DNA of 64,000 nt. It comes from Lachnospiraceae bacterium UBA3310. Lineage in GTDB: Bacteria; Bacillota; Clostridia; Lachnospirales; Lachnospiraceae. The position numbers and the translations under genes are program-made. The DNA lies in NCBI GenBank assembly GCA_002361355.1, contig DESQ01000028.1:1-64000 (forward strand), written 5' to 3'. Shown in pieces: positions 31,630-41,012 of the stretch. How positions within the stretch are numbered: position 1 is the first letter of the stretch; each line of letters opens with the position of its first letter. A model generated the notes under the pieces. It was not told where the DNA came from. It worked only from the letters and a program-made list of their open reading frames with translations, and searched no databases.

Positions 31630-32279
31630 GCCAGTATGCCCTCTTCCAGCAGTTCCGTGAAATGATACGTATAATAGTCCGCCAACCGGCGTTTTTCCGC
31701 ATCCTGATGTTCCGAGTATCTGTCGTAGACAGCGCAGACCTTCATTCCCGCCGAGAGTCCCGCCTGAATGCCAGGGATGATATCCTCAAACACAAGGCAG
31801 TTTTCAGGAGATACGCCGAGGGTTTTTGCCACGGCCAGATAGATATCCGGCGCAGGTTTTCCCCTGGACACGTCGCATGCCGTCATGATACAGTCAAAAT
31901 AGTCCTCAAAATGATGGGCGTTTACCAGCGTTTCCACAAGCTCCCTGGAATTGCTGGTGGCGATTCCCGCCTTGATCCCGTGAGCCTTGCAGTATTCCAA
32001 AAGCTCCGTAACGCCCTCCTTGACAGGGACTTCCAGAGCGTATTTGTCTTTTGCCATGCGGTTCCAGTCCGCCTTGATTTCGTCAATGGTGTCCGGCAGT
32101 CCAAACCGCTCCTTAAAATAAGACGCCGTCTCGCCAAAACTCATACCCTCGATACAGGCTTGCAGATTCTCCGGCAGGGCAATGCCGAATTTTCCCAAAT
32201 ATTCGATATCTATCTCTTTCCAGATCCACATGGAATCTACCATAGAACCGTCCAAATCAAAAATAACTGCTTCTGTCAT
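31626..32279 (-). CDS. HAD-family phosphatase (beta-phosphoglucomutase-like)
   Basis: This 217-residue HAD subfamily IA protein has motif I FDLDGSMVDS, motif II ATSNSREL, Lys in RGKPAPDIY and motif IV VFEDIIPGI. The C1 cap domain occupies ~15-80. Substrate is uncertain. It is divergent from the ylbJ-like gene across a 103-bp region. Confidence 0.9.
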   Translation of the reverse strand: MTEAVIFDLDGSMVDSMWIWKEIDIEYLGKFGIALPENLQACIEGMSFGETASYFKERFGLPDTIDEIKADWNRMAKDKYALEVPVKEGVTELLEYCKAHGIKAGIATSNSRELVETLVNAHHFEDYFDCIMTACDVSRGKPAPDIYLAVAKTLGVSPENCLVFEDIIPGIQAGLSAGMKVCAVYDRYSEHQDAEKRRLADYYTYHFTELLEEGILA

Positions 32280-32382
32280 TGCTTGTATCCTCCTGTATCT
32301 TCCTTCCTTTTTCTGTCATGGAAAGCCGTCTTCCCGGAATATATATGTACAAAGCCAGCCATAGAAAAACGGAGGCCGATTT

Positions 32383-33378
32383 ATGGGATCTGCCAAAAAA
32401 ACAATACCACATTTGTATCAAAGCATCCTGCCGGTTCTCTATATGGCTCTCGGACTCTATCTGATCTTTCTGCTTTTGCGCTATCCGGATCTGTCCCTGC
32501 AATACGCCTCCACAGGGCTTACGCTGTGGTTTCAGAAAATGATCCCCACGCTCCTGCCCTTTATGATCCTCTCAGGGATTTTGATTGCCATGAATCTGAC
32601 AGAACGGTTTGTGAGAATCCTGCATCCCGTCCTGCATTTTCTTTACGGAACGACCCCGAATGGCTCTTACATTCTGCTTATGGGGTTTTTGTGCGGGTTT
32701 CCCATGGGGGCGCGGATCGCCGGCGAACTCAGGCGAAAAGACCGGATTTCCCGCAAGGAAGCCGAACGCCTGCTTGTTTTCTGCAATAATATCGGCCCGA
32801 TCTATTTTTTGAGCTTCGTCGTGTCAACCCTCTCTCTGGAAAAACCGCTGCTCCCGTTTCTGGTTATGTACGGCATACCGCTTGCCTACGGCATCGTTAT
32901 CATGCGAATCATGCCCGCCCTGCTTTCGACCGAATCGGTCAATCATCCGCAGACAATTTGCCATTCACAACAGGTAACCGAAAGCCCAAAGAAAACTGCC
33001 GCACCGGATGGGCTTCTCTGTGCCATCGACTCCTCCATTGTCTCCGGGCTGATCGGCATCGGAAAACTCGGCGGCTATATGGTTTTTTTTAATCTCCTGA
33101 ATATCCTGTTTGTGCCCTTTACCAATCTGCCGCCGTTTTTGCTGCACCTCTATCAGTGTATGCTGGAGATCACCAGCGGTATCGCCGGATGCGGTGACGC
33201 CCATCCCTACCTGGTGTTAATAATGCTTCCCTTCGGCGGTTTTTCCTGTATCGCCCAAACTTACAGCATGATTCGTGGCACGGATCTGTCCATCGGCCCT
33301 TATCTGTTTCACAAGCTGGTGCAGACAGGGCTTACCGCCGTCTTCTACGCCTGCGCCTGCGTTTTCTGCTCTTTGTAA
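32383..33378 (+). CDS. YlbJ-like sporulation integral membrane protein
   Basis: This 331-residue polytopic membrane protein has two nucleoside-recognition (Gate) repeats. It has about eight hydrophobic segments and the YlbJ motif GFLCGFPMGARIAGELRRKDRIS in the first half, and GIGKLGGYMVFFNLL / EITSGIAGCGDA in the second. YlbJ proteins are needed for spore cortex formation or dipicolinate handling. GGAGG precedes the ATG. The 3' end overlaps the convergent amidase gene by 47 bp. A hydrophilic loop at ~185-210 is encoded across a GACCGA-A-TCGGTC palindrome. Confidence 0.85.
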   Translation: MGSAKKTIPHLYQSILPVLYMALGLYLIFLLLRYPDLSLQYASTGLTLWFQKMIPTLLPFMILSGILIAMNLTERFVRILHPVLHFLYGTTPNGSYILLMGFLCGFPMGARIAGELRRKDRISRKEAERLLVFCNNIGPIYFLSFVVSTLSLEKPLLPFLVMYGIPLAYGIVIMRIMPALLSTESVNHPQTICHSQQVTESPKKTAAPDGLLCAIDSSIVSGLIGIGKLGGYMVFFNLLNILFVPFTNLPPFLLHLYQCMLEITSGIAGCGDAHPYLVLIMLPFGGFSCIAQTYSMIRGTDLSIGPYLFHKLVQTGLTAVFYACACVFCSL

Positions 33379-34771
33379 TCATAGCCATGGACACTGCCAT
33401 GCCAATTACGGACAGGGCGCAGACAAGGCTCACCGTCAGGAAGTAACTGACGGAAGGATCTTCCTTCTCCTCGGGTTCCGGATCCCTGCGCACCTCCACC
33501 GTATGTTTCTTAGCGGCTTCCCGCTTCCTTTCCGCTTCCGCCGCTTCCGCCTCCTCCACGGCTTTCGCGGCGGCTTCCGCGCGCTCCTGTTCGGCAAGTT
33601 CTGCGGCGATCTCCTCCTCCGTCTTGTAATCCATGGAGGGGAGGGAAACCAGATTGCTCTCCGTAAAGAGGTCGTACCCGTTGTAGCCCCGCACGACGAT
33701 CTGGGGGATGATATGGGGTGGCACCTGTATGGTGAAGGTGATGGTATCCTGCGTCTTGTCTCCCCATGCAAGCCTGGGGAAGAAAGTTTCTCCGCCGTCG
33801 TAACTGTAGTCATAGTACAGCATGCCGCTGTCGTAGTCCGTCGCGGAGAGCGTAACCGTGATTTTTCCGGTTTCCATTTCCTGATCCGTGACTTCTATCA
33901 TGCAGATGTCGGGCTCTGTTGTATCAGGCCGCATAACCCCTTCGGGAATGGGCACATCAAGCGTTTGATAATCGCTGTAATCCACGCCGAGCACATCCGA
34001 TTTCAAATGGAAATATTTTGCAACGGAGGTGGCGTCCAGCCGCCCAAACGCCTCCCACTGTTCCCTGCCCTCGCAGAAGGGACGGTCGTTTTCATGATCC
34101 ATATGGCAGTGCTCAATCAGCACACAGGGAAGATCCTGCTCCACGGAAAGCCGTATGATGCCATAATAATCAGTTCCTTTGTCATTGAGCCTGGTTTTGA
34201 TGCCACGGGAATAAAGCCCGAGTTTTTCGAGGGCTTCCATCTCGATATTGGCGAAGGCGTAACCTTCGCTGTAATATCTGCCGAAAGCGGACACCCAGCA
34301 CTCCGCGCCAAAAAGCGTATTGTGGTCTTTGGAGAGATTGAAGTGGAGGCAGAAAAGAAAATCCGCATCCACACTCTTTGCGTAGTTCACCCTCTCTTCC
34401 AGAGAAAGCCTCTGGTCTCCCGTCCTTGTCAGGTAGACAGTGACATCCTCATATTTTTCCAGCTCTTCCTTCATGGCCTGAGCCACGATCAGGTTCAGTT
34501 CCTTTTCTATGAAACCGTCATAAACGCCGCCTTCCGGCCTGCCGTCGTCAGCCATCCCGCCGTGGCCCGGATCGAGCACAATCACCAGCTTGTCTTTTGG
34601 CAATTCCTGTATTCCCTCCTCCGATACGGGCGCATCCTCCGTCGTCTGCACAGGTTCTTCCTGCGCGGATAAAAGTTTTTCCGGCCAAAGGCACAGGAAC
34701 ACTACCAGAAAAAGTCCCGTAAAAATAACCGTTATTTTGTTGTGTGGTTTATGTCGCAGTGTGTTTTTCAT
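33332..34771 (-). CDS. N-acetylmuramoyl-L-alanine amidase with C-terminal anchor and poly-Arg tail
   Basis: This 479-residue protein has a signal or anchor segment (~13-33) and an amidase_3 catalytic domain (~60-250: zinc ligands in VLDPGHGG, the Glu near GVYDGFIEKELNL, and His in VLIEHCHMDHENDR). A beta-sandwich-like region (~285-385) and a Glu/Ala-rich coiled coil (~385-425) follow. A C-terminal transmembrane helix (~440-462) ends in KSRKRRRRRRRRR. It cleaves peptidoglycan stem peptides outside the membrane. The arginine run is encoded where the gene overlaps the ylbJ-like gene. Confidence 0.9.
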   Translation of the reverse strand: MKNTLRHKPHNKITVIFTGLFLVVFLCLWPEKLLSAQEEPVQTTEDAPVSEEGIQELPKDKLVIVLDPGHGGMADDGRPEGGVYDGFIEKELNLIVAQAMKEELEKYEDVTVYLTRTGDQRLSLEERVNYAKSVDADFLFCLHFNLSKDHNTLFGAECWVSAFGRYYSEGYAFANIEMEALEKLGLYSRGIKTRLNDKGTDYYGIIRLSVEQDLPCVLIEHCHMDHENDRPFCEGREQWEAFGRLDATSVAKYFHLKSDVLGVDYSDYQTLDVPIPEGVMRPDTTEPDICMIEVTDQEMETGKITVTLSATDYDSGMLYYDYSYDGGETFFPRLAWGDKTQDTITFTIQVPPHIIPQIVVRGYNGYDLFTESNLVSLPSMDYKTEEEIAAELAEQERAEAAAKAVEEAEAAEAERKREAAKKHTVEVRRDPEPEEKEDPSVSYFLTVSLVCALSVIGMAVSMAMITKSRKRRRRRRRRR

Positions 34772-34799
34772 AGACTCTTTCTTCCCTGAGAAAAGAACA

Positions 34800-34823
34800 A
34801 GCCGGCTTCCATGGAAACCGGCT
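34800..34823 (-). terminator. Hairpin between coiled-coil gene and amidase gene
   Basis: AGCCGG/CCGGCT plus TTCC/GGAA arms lie between the two minus-strand genes. The following T-tract is weak (TTGTTCTTTT), so it may be a partial terminator. Confidence 0.5.
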
Positions 34824-34865
34824 CATTGATCCCTTTCAAACCCGCCATTTTCTGCGGTTATGTAG

Positions 34866-35477
34866 CTACATTAGATTTAACTCCGGGCCGGCTGCGGCTT
34901 CCGCCTCCCCCTCGGCCTCCTTGAGCATTTTCTCCACCTCCACGGGACGCAGCTCCGCACGGTTTGCCTTCACAATTTCGTTATACCCGTTTATCGTGTT
35001 ATAAAAGCTTTCATAATGCTCCGTGGTAGCTGTGAGCGTGGCAGTCATCGCGTTCTCCAGATTGGAAAGCATCTCGTCAAGGTACTGCATGGCGGATGTC
35101 CGGACGCCGTTCGCCTCCATAGTCGCATTGTTCAGAATATCCTGCGCCTGCTTGGTAGCCATGCGTACTACCTCGTTTGCCTGTGCGTATGCCTGCTGCA
35201 TAATTTCGTGCTCATTGATCAGCTCTGTGGTCTGTACCGTTGCGTCTTTAATCAATGCCTCCGCCTTGGTTCTGGCATCGTTTAAGATTGCTTCCTTGTT
35301 GGAGATGATCTTTTGATAGCGCTTGATCTCGTCAGGCGTTTTCATGCGAAGCTCCCGCAAAAGCTCGTCAATTTCCTCTTTATTTACGATAATATTGGTC
35401 TTAGACAGCGGCTGAAATTTACAGCCGTCAATATAATCCTCAATCTCGTCGATCAGTTGTTCAATTCTGCTGCTCAT
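34866..35477 (-). CDS. Coiled-coil protein, DivIVA/ATPase subunit H-like
   Basis: This 203-residue protein is almost entirely coiled coil (residues ~45-180) after a short N-terminal globular segment (SSRIEQLIDEIEDYIDGCKFQPLSKTN). There are no transmembrane segments. Clostridial relatives are annotated as 'ATPase' or V-type subunit H-like without evidence. The N-terminal and coil pattern resembles DivIVA-type scaffold proteins. It is encoded 8 bp after coaD, a recurrent arrangement in Lachnospiraceae. Confidence 0.7.
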   Translation of the reverse strand: MSSRIEQLIDEIEDYIDGCKFQPLSKTNIIVNKEEIDELLRELRMKTPDEIKRYQKIISNKEAILNDARTKAEALIKDATVQTTELINEHEIMQQAYAQANEVVRMATKQAQDILNNATMEANGVRTSAMQYLDEMLSNLENAMTATLTATTEHYESFYNTINGYNEIVKANRAELRPVEVEKMLKEAEGEAEAAAGPELNLM

Positions 35478-35485
35478 GCTTGCTC

Positions 35486-35974
35486 CTATCTCTTATATCC
35501 ATATTTTTCATAGATCATCCGTCCCACAAAGTCAGGCACGCATTCTGAGATATCGCCATTAAAACTGGCTATTTCCTTCACTGTGCTAGAGCTTAAGTAT
35601 GCGTATTCAAGACTGGTTGTCAAAAATACCGTATCCAGCTTTCCCATGGAAAACTTACGGTTGGTCTGGGCTATCTGCAGCTCATACTCAAAATCCGTGA
35701 TCGCGCGCAGTCCCCTGACCGCCACATGGATATCCTTCCTTGCGGCATAATCAACAAGCAGACCACTAAAAGAATCTATCGTCACATTCGGTAGATCCGC
35801 GGTCGCTTCCTCTAACATTTTAACACGTTCTTCCACAGAAAACAATGGAGTCTTTGTTTTATTGTTCAAGACGCTTACCGTCAATTCGTCAAAAATTGCG
35901 GAAGCGCGTCTGATGATATCCAAATGTCCGTAGGTCACCGGGTCAAAACTGCCCGGATAAATAGCTGCCTTCAT
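35486..35974 (-). CDS. coaD: Pantetheine-phosphate adenylyltransferase
   Basis: This 162-residue nucleotidyltransferase of coenzyme A synthesis has YPGSFDPVTYGHLDI (TxGH), AVRGLRAITDFEYELQIA and the ISSTxVKE-type motif LSSSTVKEIASF. It is complete with its own ATG 130 bp downstream of rsmD. Confidence 0.96.
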   Translation of the reverse strand: MKAAIYPGSFDPVTYGHLDIIRRASAIFDELTVSVLNNKTKTPLFSVEERVKMLEEATADLPNVTIDSFSGLLVDYAARKDIHVAVRGLRAITDFEYELQIAQTNRKFSMGKLDTVFLTTSLEYAYLSSSTVKEIASFNGDISECVPDFVGRMIYEKYGYKR

Positions 35975-36104
35975 GGAAAGCCCCTCATATTGTCATCCAA
36001 CAACAAAAAAAGATCCTGTCATAAAATCCATGATACCATATTAAAACACTTTTGTCGAAATGTCTTCCCTTATTTTTAAATTTTTTAAAAAAATGCGCCG
36101 GATC

Positions 36105-36653
36105 TTACTTCTTTCGACAAAAAAGATGCCGGTTCGTCTTGTACCGCTTTTCTTTTTCCAGCGAAAATCCCTCTTCCTCCAGCCAGAGGATATCCGACTG
36201 CAGGGAGGTCTCAATCACAATCAGAGTATTTTCCGTCACCCAGGGAAGTTCTTTTAACACCGCAAGTACGCGCCTCTCATGTCCGCAGTCATAGGGCGGA
36301 TCCATAAAAATAATGTCCGCTTCCTTCTCATGAATCCCGTAAAGGGCCGAAAGCACGTCGGTTTTTAAAACCGTCGCCTGGTCAGACAGACGCGTAAACC
36401 GCAGATTTTCCAGAATACAGGACAGAGCCTTCTTTTCATTTTCCACAAAATAGGCGTGTCTTGCGCCACGGCTTAACGCCTCAATGCCGATACCGCCGCT
36501 CCCGCTGAAAAGATCCACGAACAGGGCACCGCCAAGATAAGGCTGTAACATGTTAAACAGCGTCTCCTTGATCCGGTCTGTGGTCGGTCTGGTATCCATC
36601 CCCTCCGGGGTCTTTAAACGAAGGCTTCTCGCCGTTCCCGCTATCACTCTCAT
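36105..36653 (-). CDS. rsmD: 16S rRNA m2G966 methyltransferase
   Basis: This 182-residue RsmD has the SAM-binding region LFSGSGGIGIEALSRGA and the catalytic DPPY motif in IIFMDPPYD. The N-terminal MRVIAGTARSLRLKTPEGMDTRPT is the family signature by position. It is usually followed by coaD, as here, and is 13 bp from parC. Confidence 0.95.
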   Translation of the reverse strand: MRVIAGTARSLRLKTPEGMDTRPTTDRIKETLFNMLQPYLGGALFVDLFSGSGGIGIEALSRGARHAYFVENEKKALSCILENLRFTRLSDQATVLKTDVLSALYGIHEKEADIIFMDPPYDCGHERRVLAVLKELPWVTENTLIVIETSLQSDILWLEEEGFSLEKEKRYKTNRHLFCRKK

Positions 36654-36666
36654 ATTGATCTCCTTG

Positions 36667-38904
36667 TCAGAGCCGTATTTTTACGCCCTTGCTGTCCCGG
36701 TGTCCCAATTTTATCTTATTTAGCGAAAGTTCCTTGTCGCCGTACCCGATGGTCTGCTCCACCGCGTTCTGGGAATAGTAAACGGCCTCGATCTCGTCGG
36801 AAGCGGAAAGCTTCATCCCCCGCACGCCGATGGCGCCCTTTTTCTTTTCCGGAATTTCCTCCACCGCAAACCGCAGGAAATACCCGGCTTTTGACTGCAA
36901 AATGATGTTTCTCTGCTCCTTGTAAGCCGCCACGCTTACCACCTCGTCCCCGTCTGCAAGCTTGGTGGCGGCGACCGTGCGCTTTGCCACATCAAATTCT
37001 CCGCCGTCCACAATCTTTAACATGGCCTGTTTGGTGGCAAAGATCACGCGGTAGAGATTCAGGTCGCTCTGACTGGCCGCATAGACAAGCGTTTCCTTTG
37101 AGGAATCGTAGTTACTCACATTGTCGATGGGAACGCCCTTATCACGGAATTTGCCGAAGGGCAGATCCATCGCCTTAACCGTGTGAAGCTGTCCCGTATT
37201 CGTAAAGAGACATATTTTTCCTGTATTTTTGCAGACAAAGGCGAAGCGGTTCTCCGCATCGGCAGCCTCTTTGTTCCGCTCGTAGGCGGACAAGTCGATG
37301 GTTTTGGCGTAACCGAAGCGATCCATCAGAAAGACAATGTCCATCTCCTCCACCTTTTTTTCTACATATACTGCTTCCTCGGCGTTGGTGATCTGCGTCT
37401 TTCTCTTCCGCTTATATTTTTCCTTAATCTCGTCCAATTCATTGATGATAACCTGCGCCATGGAATCTCTGCGCGCCAGAATATCCTCATAGCGGTAGAT
37501 GTTTGCCATGGTATCCTCATGCTCATTGATGAGGGCTTCGATCTCCAGACCGATCAGTTTATAAAGACGCATCTCTAAGATGGCGTTCGCCTGTTTTTCG
37601 GTAAACTGTAGCTGCGCCGCCATCACTTTTGATTCCTTTGATTTGAATTTGATGCCGTCGGTTTTTCCCTCCACCAGACAGGCTTTTGCCATGGCGCGGT
37701 CTTTGGATCCACGAAGGATCTCGATAATCAGGTCGATCACGTTGCATGCCTTGATCAGACCCTCCTGAATTTCCTTGCGTTCCAGCTCCTTTTCCAGGAG
37801 ATTTCTGTATTTTCTGGAAGCGACCTCATACTGGAAGTTTACGTTCTCCCGAATGATCTCCTTAAGTCCCATGGTCTCCGGACGGCCGTCGCTGATGGCC
37901 AGCATATTGACGCCGAAGGTATCTTCCAGACGGGTCTTTTTGTAGAGCAGATTTTTAAAGTTCTCTACGTCCGCATCTTTTCGGAGTTCTATGACAATAC
38001 GGATGCCCTCCTTGGAAGACTGGTTCGTGATATCCACGATATCCTGCGTCTTCTTTGTCTCCGCAAGGGCCGCAACATCCGTCAGGAACTTACCGATGTT
38101 TGCGCCGATCATGGTGTAGGGAATCTCGGTAATCACCAGGTTGGTTTTGCCGCCCTTCGCCTTTTCCACTTCCACTTTGCCCCGCAGTTTGATCTTGCCG
38201 ATGCCGGTCTCGTAGATTTCCAGCAGCTCATCCTGATTGATCACGATGCCTCCCGTTGGGAAATCTGGCCCCTTGACGTAGCGCATCAACTCCCTGGTGG
38301 TAATATTCTCATCCAGCATATAGGCCTTTGTGGCGTCGATCACCTCCGCCAGATTGTGGGGCGGAATGTTGGTCGCCATACCGACGGCGATCCCCTCGGA
38401 ACCGTTGATTAAAAGATTGGGAATTTTAACCGGCAAGACGGCAGGCTCCCGCTCTGTCTCGTCAAAGTTCGGAATAAAATCCACCACGTCCTTGTCAAGG
38501 TCTGCAAGAAATGCCTCCTGCGTAATCTGTTCCAGGCGCGCCTCCGTGTAACGCATGGCCGCCGCGCCGTCCCCCTCGATATTGCCGAAGTTGCCGTGGC
38601 CGTCTACTAACGGCAGTCCCTTCTTAAAATCCTGGGACATGACCACCAGCGCTTCATAGATGGAACTGTCGCCGTGGGGATGGTATTTACCCATCGTATC
38701 GCCGACGATACGCGCCGATTTCCGGTAGGGCCTGTCATAGCGGATGCCAAGCTCATACATATCGTAGAGCGTCCGCCGCTGCACCGGTTTTAAGCCGTCC
38801 CTTGCATCCGGTAAGGCTCTTGCGATGATTACGCTCATGGCGTAGTCGATATAGGATTTTTGCATAACCTCGGAATATTCCGTTTTGATGATTCTATCGT
38901 TCAT
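36667..38904 (-). CDS. parC: DNA topoisomerase IV subunit A (ParC-like)
   Basis: This 745-residue type IIA topoisomerase A subunit has the active-site Tyr region MRYTEARLEQ (~117-126) and the quinolone-region residues YHPHGDSSIYEAL. The C-terminal beta-pinwheel occupies ~500-745. I see no GyrA-box (QRRGGKG) in the pinwheel, which favours decatenating topo IV over gyrase. It pairs with the B subunit gene 48 bp upstream. The distinction from a gyrase paralogue would need the rest of the genome. Confidence 0.85.
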   Translation of the reverse strand: MNDRIIKTEYSEVMQKSYIDYAMSVIIARALPDARDGLKPVQRRTLYDMYELGIRYDRPYRKSARIVGDTMGKYHPHGDSSIYEALVVMSQDFKKGLPLVDGHGNFGNIEGDGAAAMRYTEARLEQITQEAFLADLDKDVVDFIPNFDETEREPAVLPVKIPNLLINGSEGIAVGMATNIPPHNLAEVIDATKAYMLDENITTRELMRYVKGPDFPTGGIVINQDELLEIYETGIGKIKLRGKVEVEKAKGGKTNLVITEIPYTMIGANIGKFLTDVAALAETKKTQDIVDITNQSSKEGIRIVIELRKDADVENFKNLLYKKTRLEDTFGVNMLAISDGRPETMGLKEIIRENVNFQYEVASRKYRNLLEKELERKEIQEGLIKACNVIDLIIEILRGSKDRAMAKACLVEGKTDGIKFKSKESKVMAAQLQFTEKQANAILEMRLYKLIGLEIEALINEHEDTMANIYRYEDILARRDSMAQVIINELDEIKEKYKRKRKTQITNAEEAVYVEKKVEEMDIVFLMDRFGYAKTIDLSAYERNKEAADAENRFAFVCKNTGKICLFTNTGQLHTVKAMDLPFGKFRDKGVPIDNVSNYDSSKETLVYAASQSDLNLYRVIFATKQAMLKIVDGGEFDVAKRTVAATKLADGDEVVSVAAYKEQRNIILQSKAGYFLRFAVEEIPEKKKGAIGVRGMKLSASDEIEAVYYSQNAVEQTIGYGDKELSLNKIKLGHRDSKGVKIRL

Positions 38905-38952
38905 TTTTTACCCCGCTTCCGCGCTGCGTTTCTCTCTTCTTGGGAAAAAGCG

Positions 38953-40881
38953 CTAAACGTCCAGCTCTGCCTCCTGCGCATTTTTATAGATAAAGGCTTT
39001 CCTGGGCGGAACCTCCGTACCCATCAGCATTTCCGTCACCTCGCTGGCCATGCGGGCGTCCTCGATCTCCACCTGTTTTAACATTCTGGTGTCAGGATCA
39101 AGGGTGGTCTCCCAGAGCTGCTCGGCATCCATCTCACCGAGTCCCTTATATCTTTGCAAGGTGAAAGGCCCCTTGTGTTTCTTGCGGTATTTATCCAACG
39201 CCTTGTCGTCGTAGAGGTACTCTTCCGCCCCTTTCGACGGCATGGCCTTATAGAGGGGCGGCATGGCGATATAGACATGTCCCTCATAAATCAACTCCGG
39301 CATAAAGCGGTAAAACAGGGTGAGCAGCAGCGTGGAAATGTGCGCGCCGTCCACATCCGCATCGGCCATGATGATAATTTTATCGTAACGCAGCTTCGAG
39401 ATATCGAAATCATTCCCATATCCTTCCGAAAAACCACAGCCAAAAGCATTGATCATGGTTTTGATCTCCGCGTTTGCCAGTACCTTGTCAATGCTTGCCT
39501 TCTCCACGTTTAAAATTTTACCGCGGATCGGCAGAATCGCCTGATACAGACGGTTCCTGGCGGTTTTTGCACTGCCTCCCGCGGAATCGCCCTCCACAAT
39601 GAAGATCTCGCACTTGGAGGCGTCCCTTGACTCGCAGTTGGCAAGTTTTCCATTAGAATCAAAGGAAAACTTCTGTTTGGTTAAAAGATTGGTCTTTGCC
39701 TTCTCCTCTGTCTTTCTGATTTTAGCGGCTTTTTCCGCACAGCCAATGATACTCTTTAAGGTATCCAGATTACGGTCAAAGAAACGGACGATCTCATCGC
39801 CGGTCACCTTGCTTACCACCTTCGCCGCATCCTGATTGTCCAGTTTGGTCTTGGTCTGTCCCTCAAAACGGGGATCGGGGTGTTTGATGGAAATAACCGC
39901 CGTCATACCGTTTCGCACATCCGCACCGGTGAAATTGACATCCTTATCTTTGAGGATATTTAACCCTCTGGCATAGGTGTTGATCACATTGGTGAATATG
40001 GTCTTAAACCCGGTCAGGTGCGTGCCGCCCTCGGCGTTATAAATATTGTTACAAAAGCCAAGCACATTCTCATGGAACTCGTTCACATACTGCAGGGCAC
40101 ACTCCACAGTGATGCCCTCCGCTTCGCCCTTAAAGTAAATCACATCGCAGACCGCCTCACGGCTCTTGTTCATATCCTTGATAAAGCCGACGATCCCCTC
40201 CGGCTCATGATACTCGATATGCTCTGTCTCTTCGCCCCGCTTATCCTCATATATGATGGTAAGTTCCGGATTTAAATAGGCGGTCTCATGGAGACGGCTC
40301 TTGACTTCATCCTCCTTGAAACGGGTCTTGTCAAAGATGGTGTCGTCCGGCAGGAAGTTGATGGTGGTGCCGGATTCCCTGGTCTTTCCCACGGAGGGAA
40401 GCAGGCCGTCTTTCAGCTCCAGCGTAGGGATGCCCCGCTCGTAGTGATCCTCATAAATCTGCCCGCCCGTCTTCACCGTTACATGGAGATAGGTGGACAG
40501 CGCATTGACCACCGAAGAACCCACACCATGGAGTCCGCCGCTGGTCTTGTAAGCGTCATTATCGAATTTACCGCCCGCGTGAAGAGTCGTAAACACAAGC
40601 CGCTCCGCGCTGATGCCCTTTTCATGCATCCCTACGGGGATGCCCCGGCCGTTGTCCGACACAGTGGCCGAACCGTCCGCCTCCAGCGTCACCCGGATGG
40701 TGGTGCAGTATCCCGCCAGATGCTCGTCCACCGCATTGTCCATGATCTCGTAAATCAGATGGTTTAACCCCTTGGTGGAGACACTGCCGATGTACATGCC
40801 AGGCCTGACTCTGACCGCCTCCAATCCCTCCAGAACCGTAATGCTGGAGGCGTCGTATGTGTTTGTATCTGTTTTTGCCAT
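38953..40881 (-). CDS. parE: DNA topoisomerase IV subunit B (ParE-like)
   Basis: This 642-residue type IIA B subunit has a GHKL ATPase domain (EIMDNAVDEHLAG, DNGRGIPVG, GLHGVGSSVVNALS), a transducer domain, and a TOPRIM domain with EGDSAGGSAK and DADVDGAH. It ends with the conserved QRYKGLGEMDAEQLWETT and an acidic tail. I chose the ATG at 40881 (MAKTDTNTYDASS) with GAGGAAA upstream; other in-frame ATGs lie upstream at 40905 and beyond. Confidence 0.88.
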   Translation of the reverse strand: MAKTDTNTYDASSITVLEGLEAVRVRPGMYIGSVSTKGLNHLIYEIMDNAVDEHLAGYCTTIRVTLEADGSATVSDNGRGIPVGMHEKGISAERLVFTTLHAGGKFDNDAYKTSGGLHGVGSSVVNALSTYLHVTVKTGGQIYEDHYERGIPTLELKDGLLPSVGKTRESGTTINFLPDDTIFDKTRFKEDEVKSRLHETAYLNPELTIIYEDKRGEETEHIEYHEPEGIVGFIKDMNKSREAVCDVIYFKGEAEGITVECALQYVNEFHENVLGFCNNIYNAEGGTHLTGFKTIFTNVINTYARGLNILKDKDVNFTGADVRNGMTAVISIKHPDPRFEGQTKTKLDNQDAAKVVSKVTGDEIVRFFDRNLDTLKSIIGCAEKAAKIRKTEEKAKTNLLTKQKFSFDSNGKLANCESRDASKCEIFIVEGDSAGGSAKTARNRLYQAILPIRGKILNVEKASIDKVLANAEIKTMINAFGCGFSEGYGNDFDISKLRYDKIIIMADADVDGAHISTLLLTLFYRFMPELIYEGHVYIAMPPLYKAMPSKGAEEYLYDDKALDKYRKKHKGPFTLQRYKGLGEMDAEQLWETTLDPDTRMLKQVEIEDARMASEVTEMLMGTEVPPRKAFIYKNAQEAELDV

Positions 40882-41012
40882 AGCTATCGTTTCCTCATTG
40901 TTCATAAATGCGCAGCATCGTCTCATTTCGCTCCGCGTAAAGTTTACCATATATCTAGTGAATTTGCAAAGGATAAATACAAGATCATGTGCTGCAGGCA
41001 TACCATCCCCGG

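Noticed and set aside
31608..32789. 393-codon open frame on the plus strand
   Set aside because: It is antisense to the HAD gene and then runs out of frame through the ylbJ-like gene; no ribosome site and no recognisable domain.
33275..34672. 465-codon open frame on the plus strand
   Set aside because: It is antisense to the amidase gene, whose signal peptide, catalytic motifs and ribosome site are clear.
36667..40881. Assignment of the topoisomerase pair as DNA gyrase
   Set aside because: The A subunit lacks a GyrA-box in the C-terminal pinwheel and the genes are not next to recF or dnaN, so topo IV is preferred.
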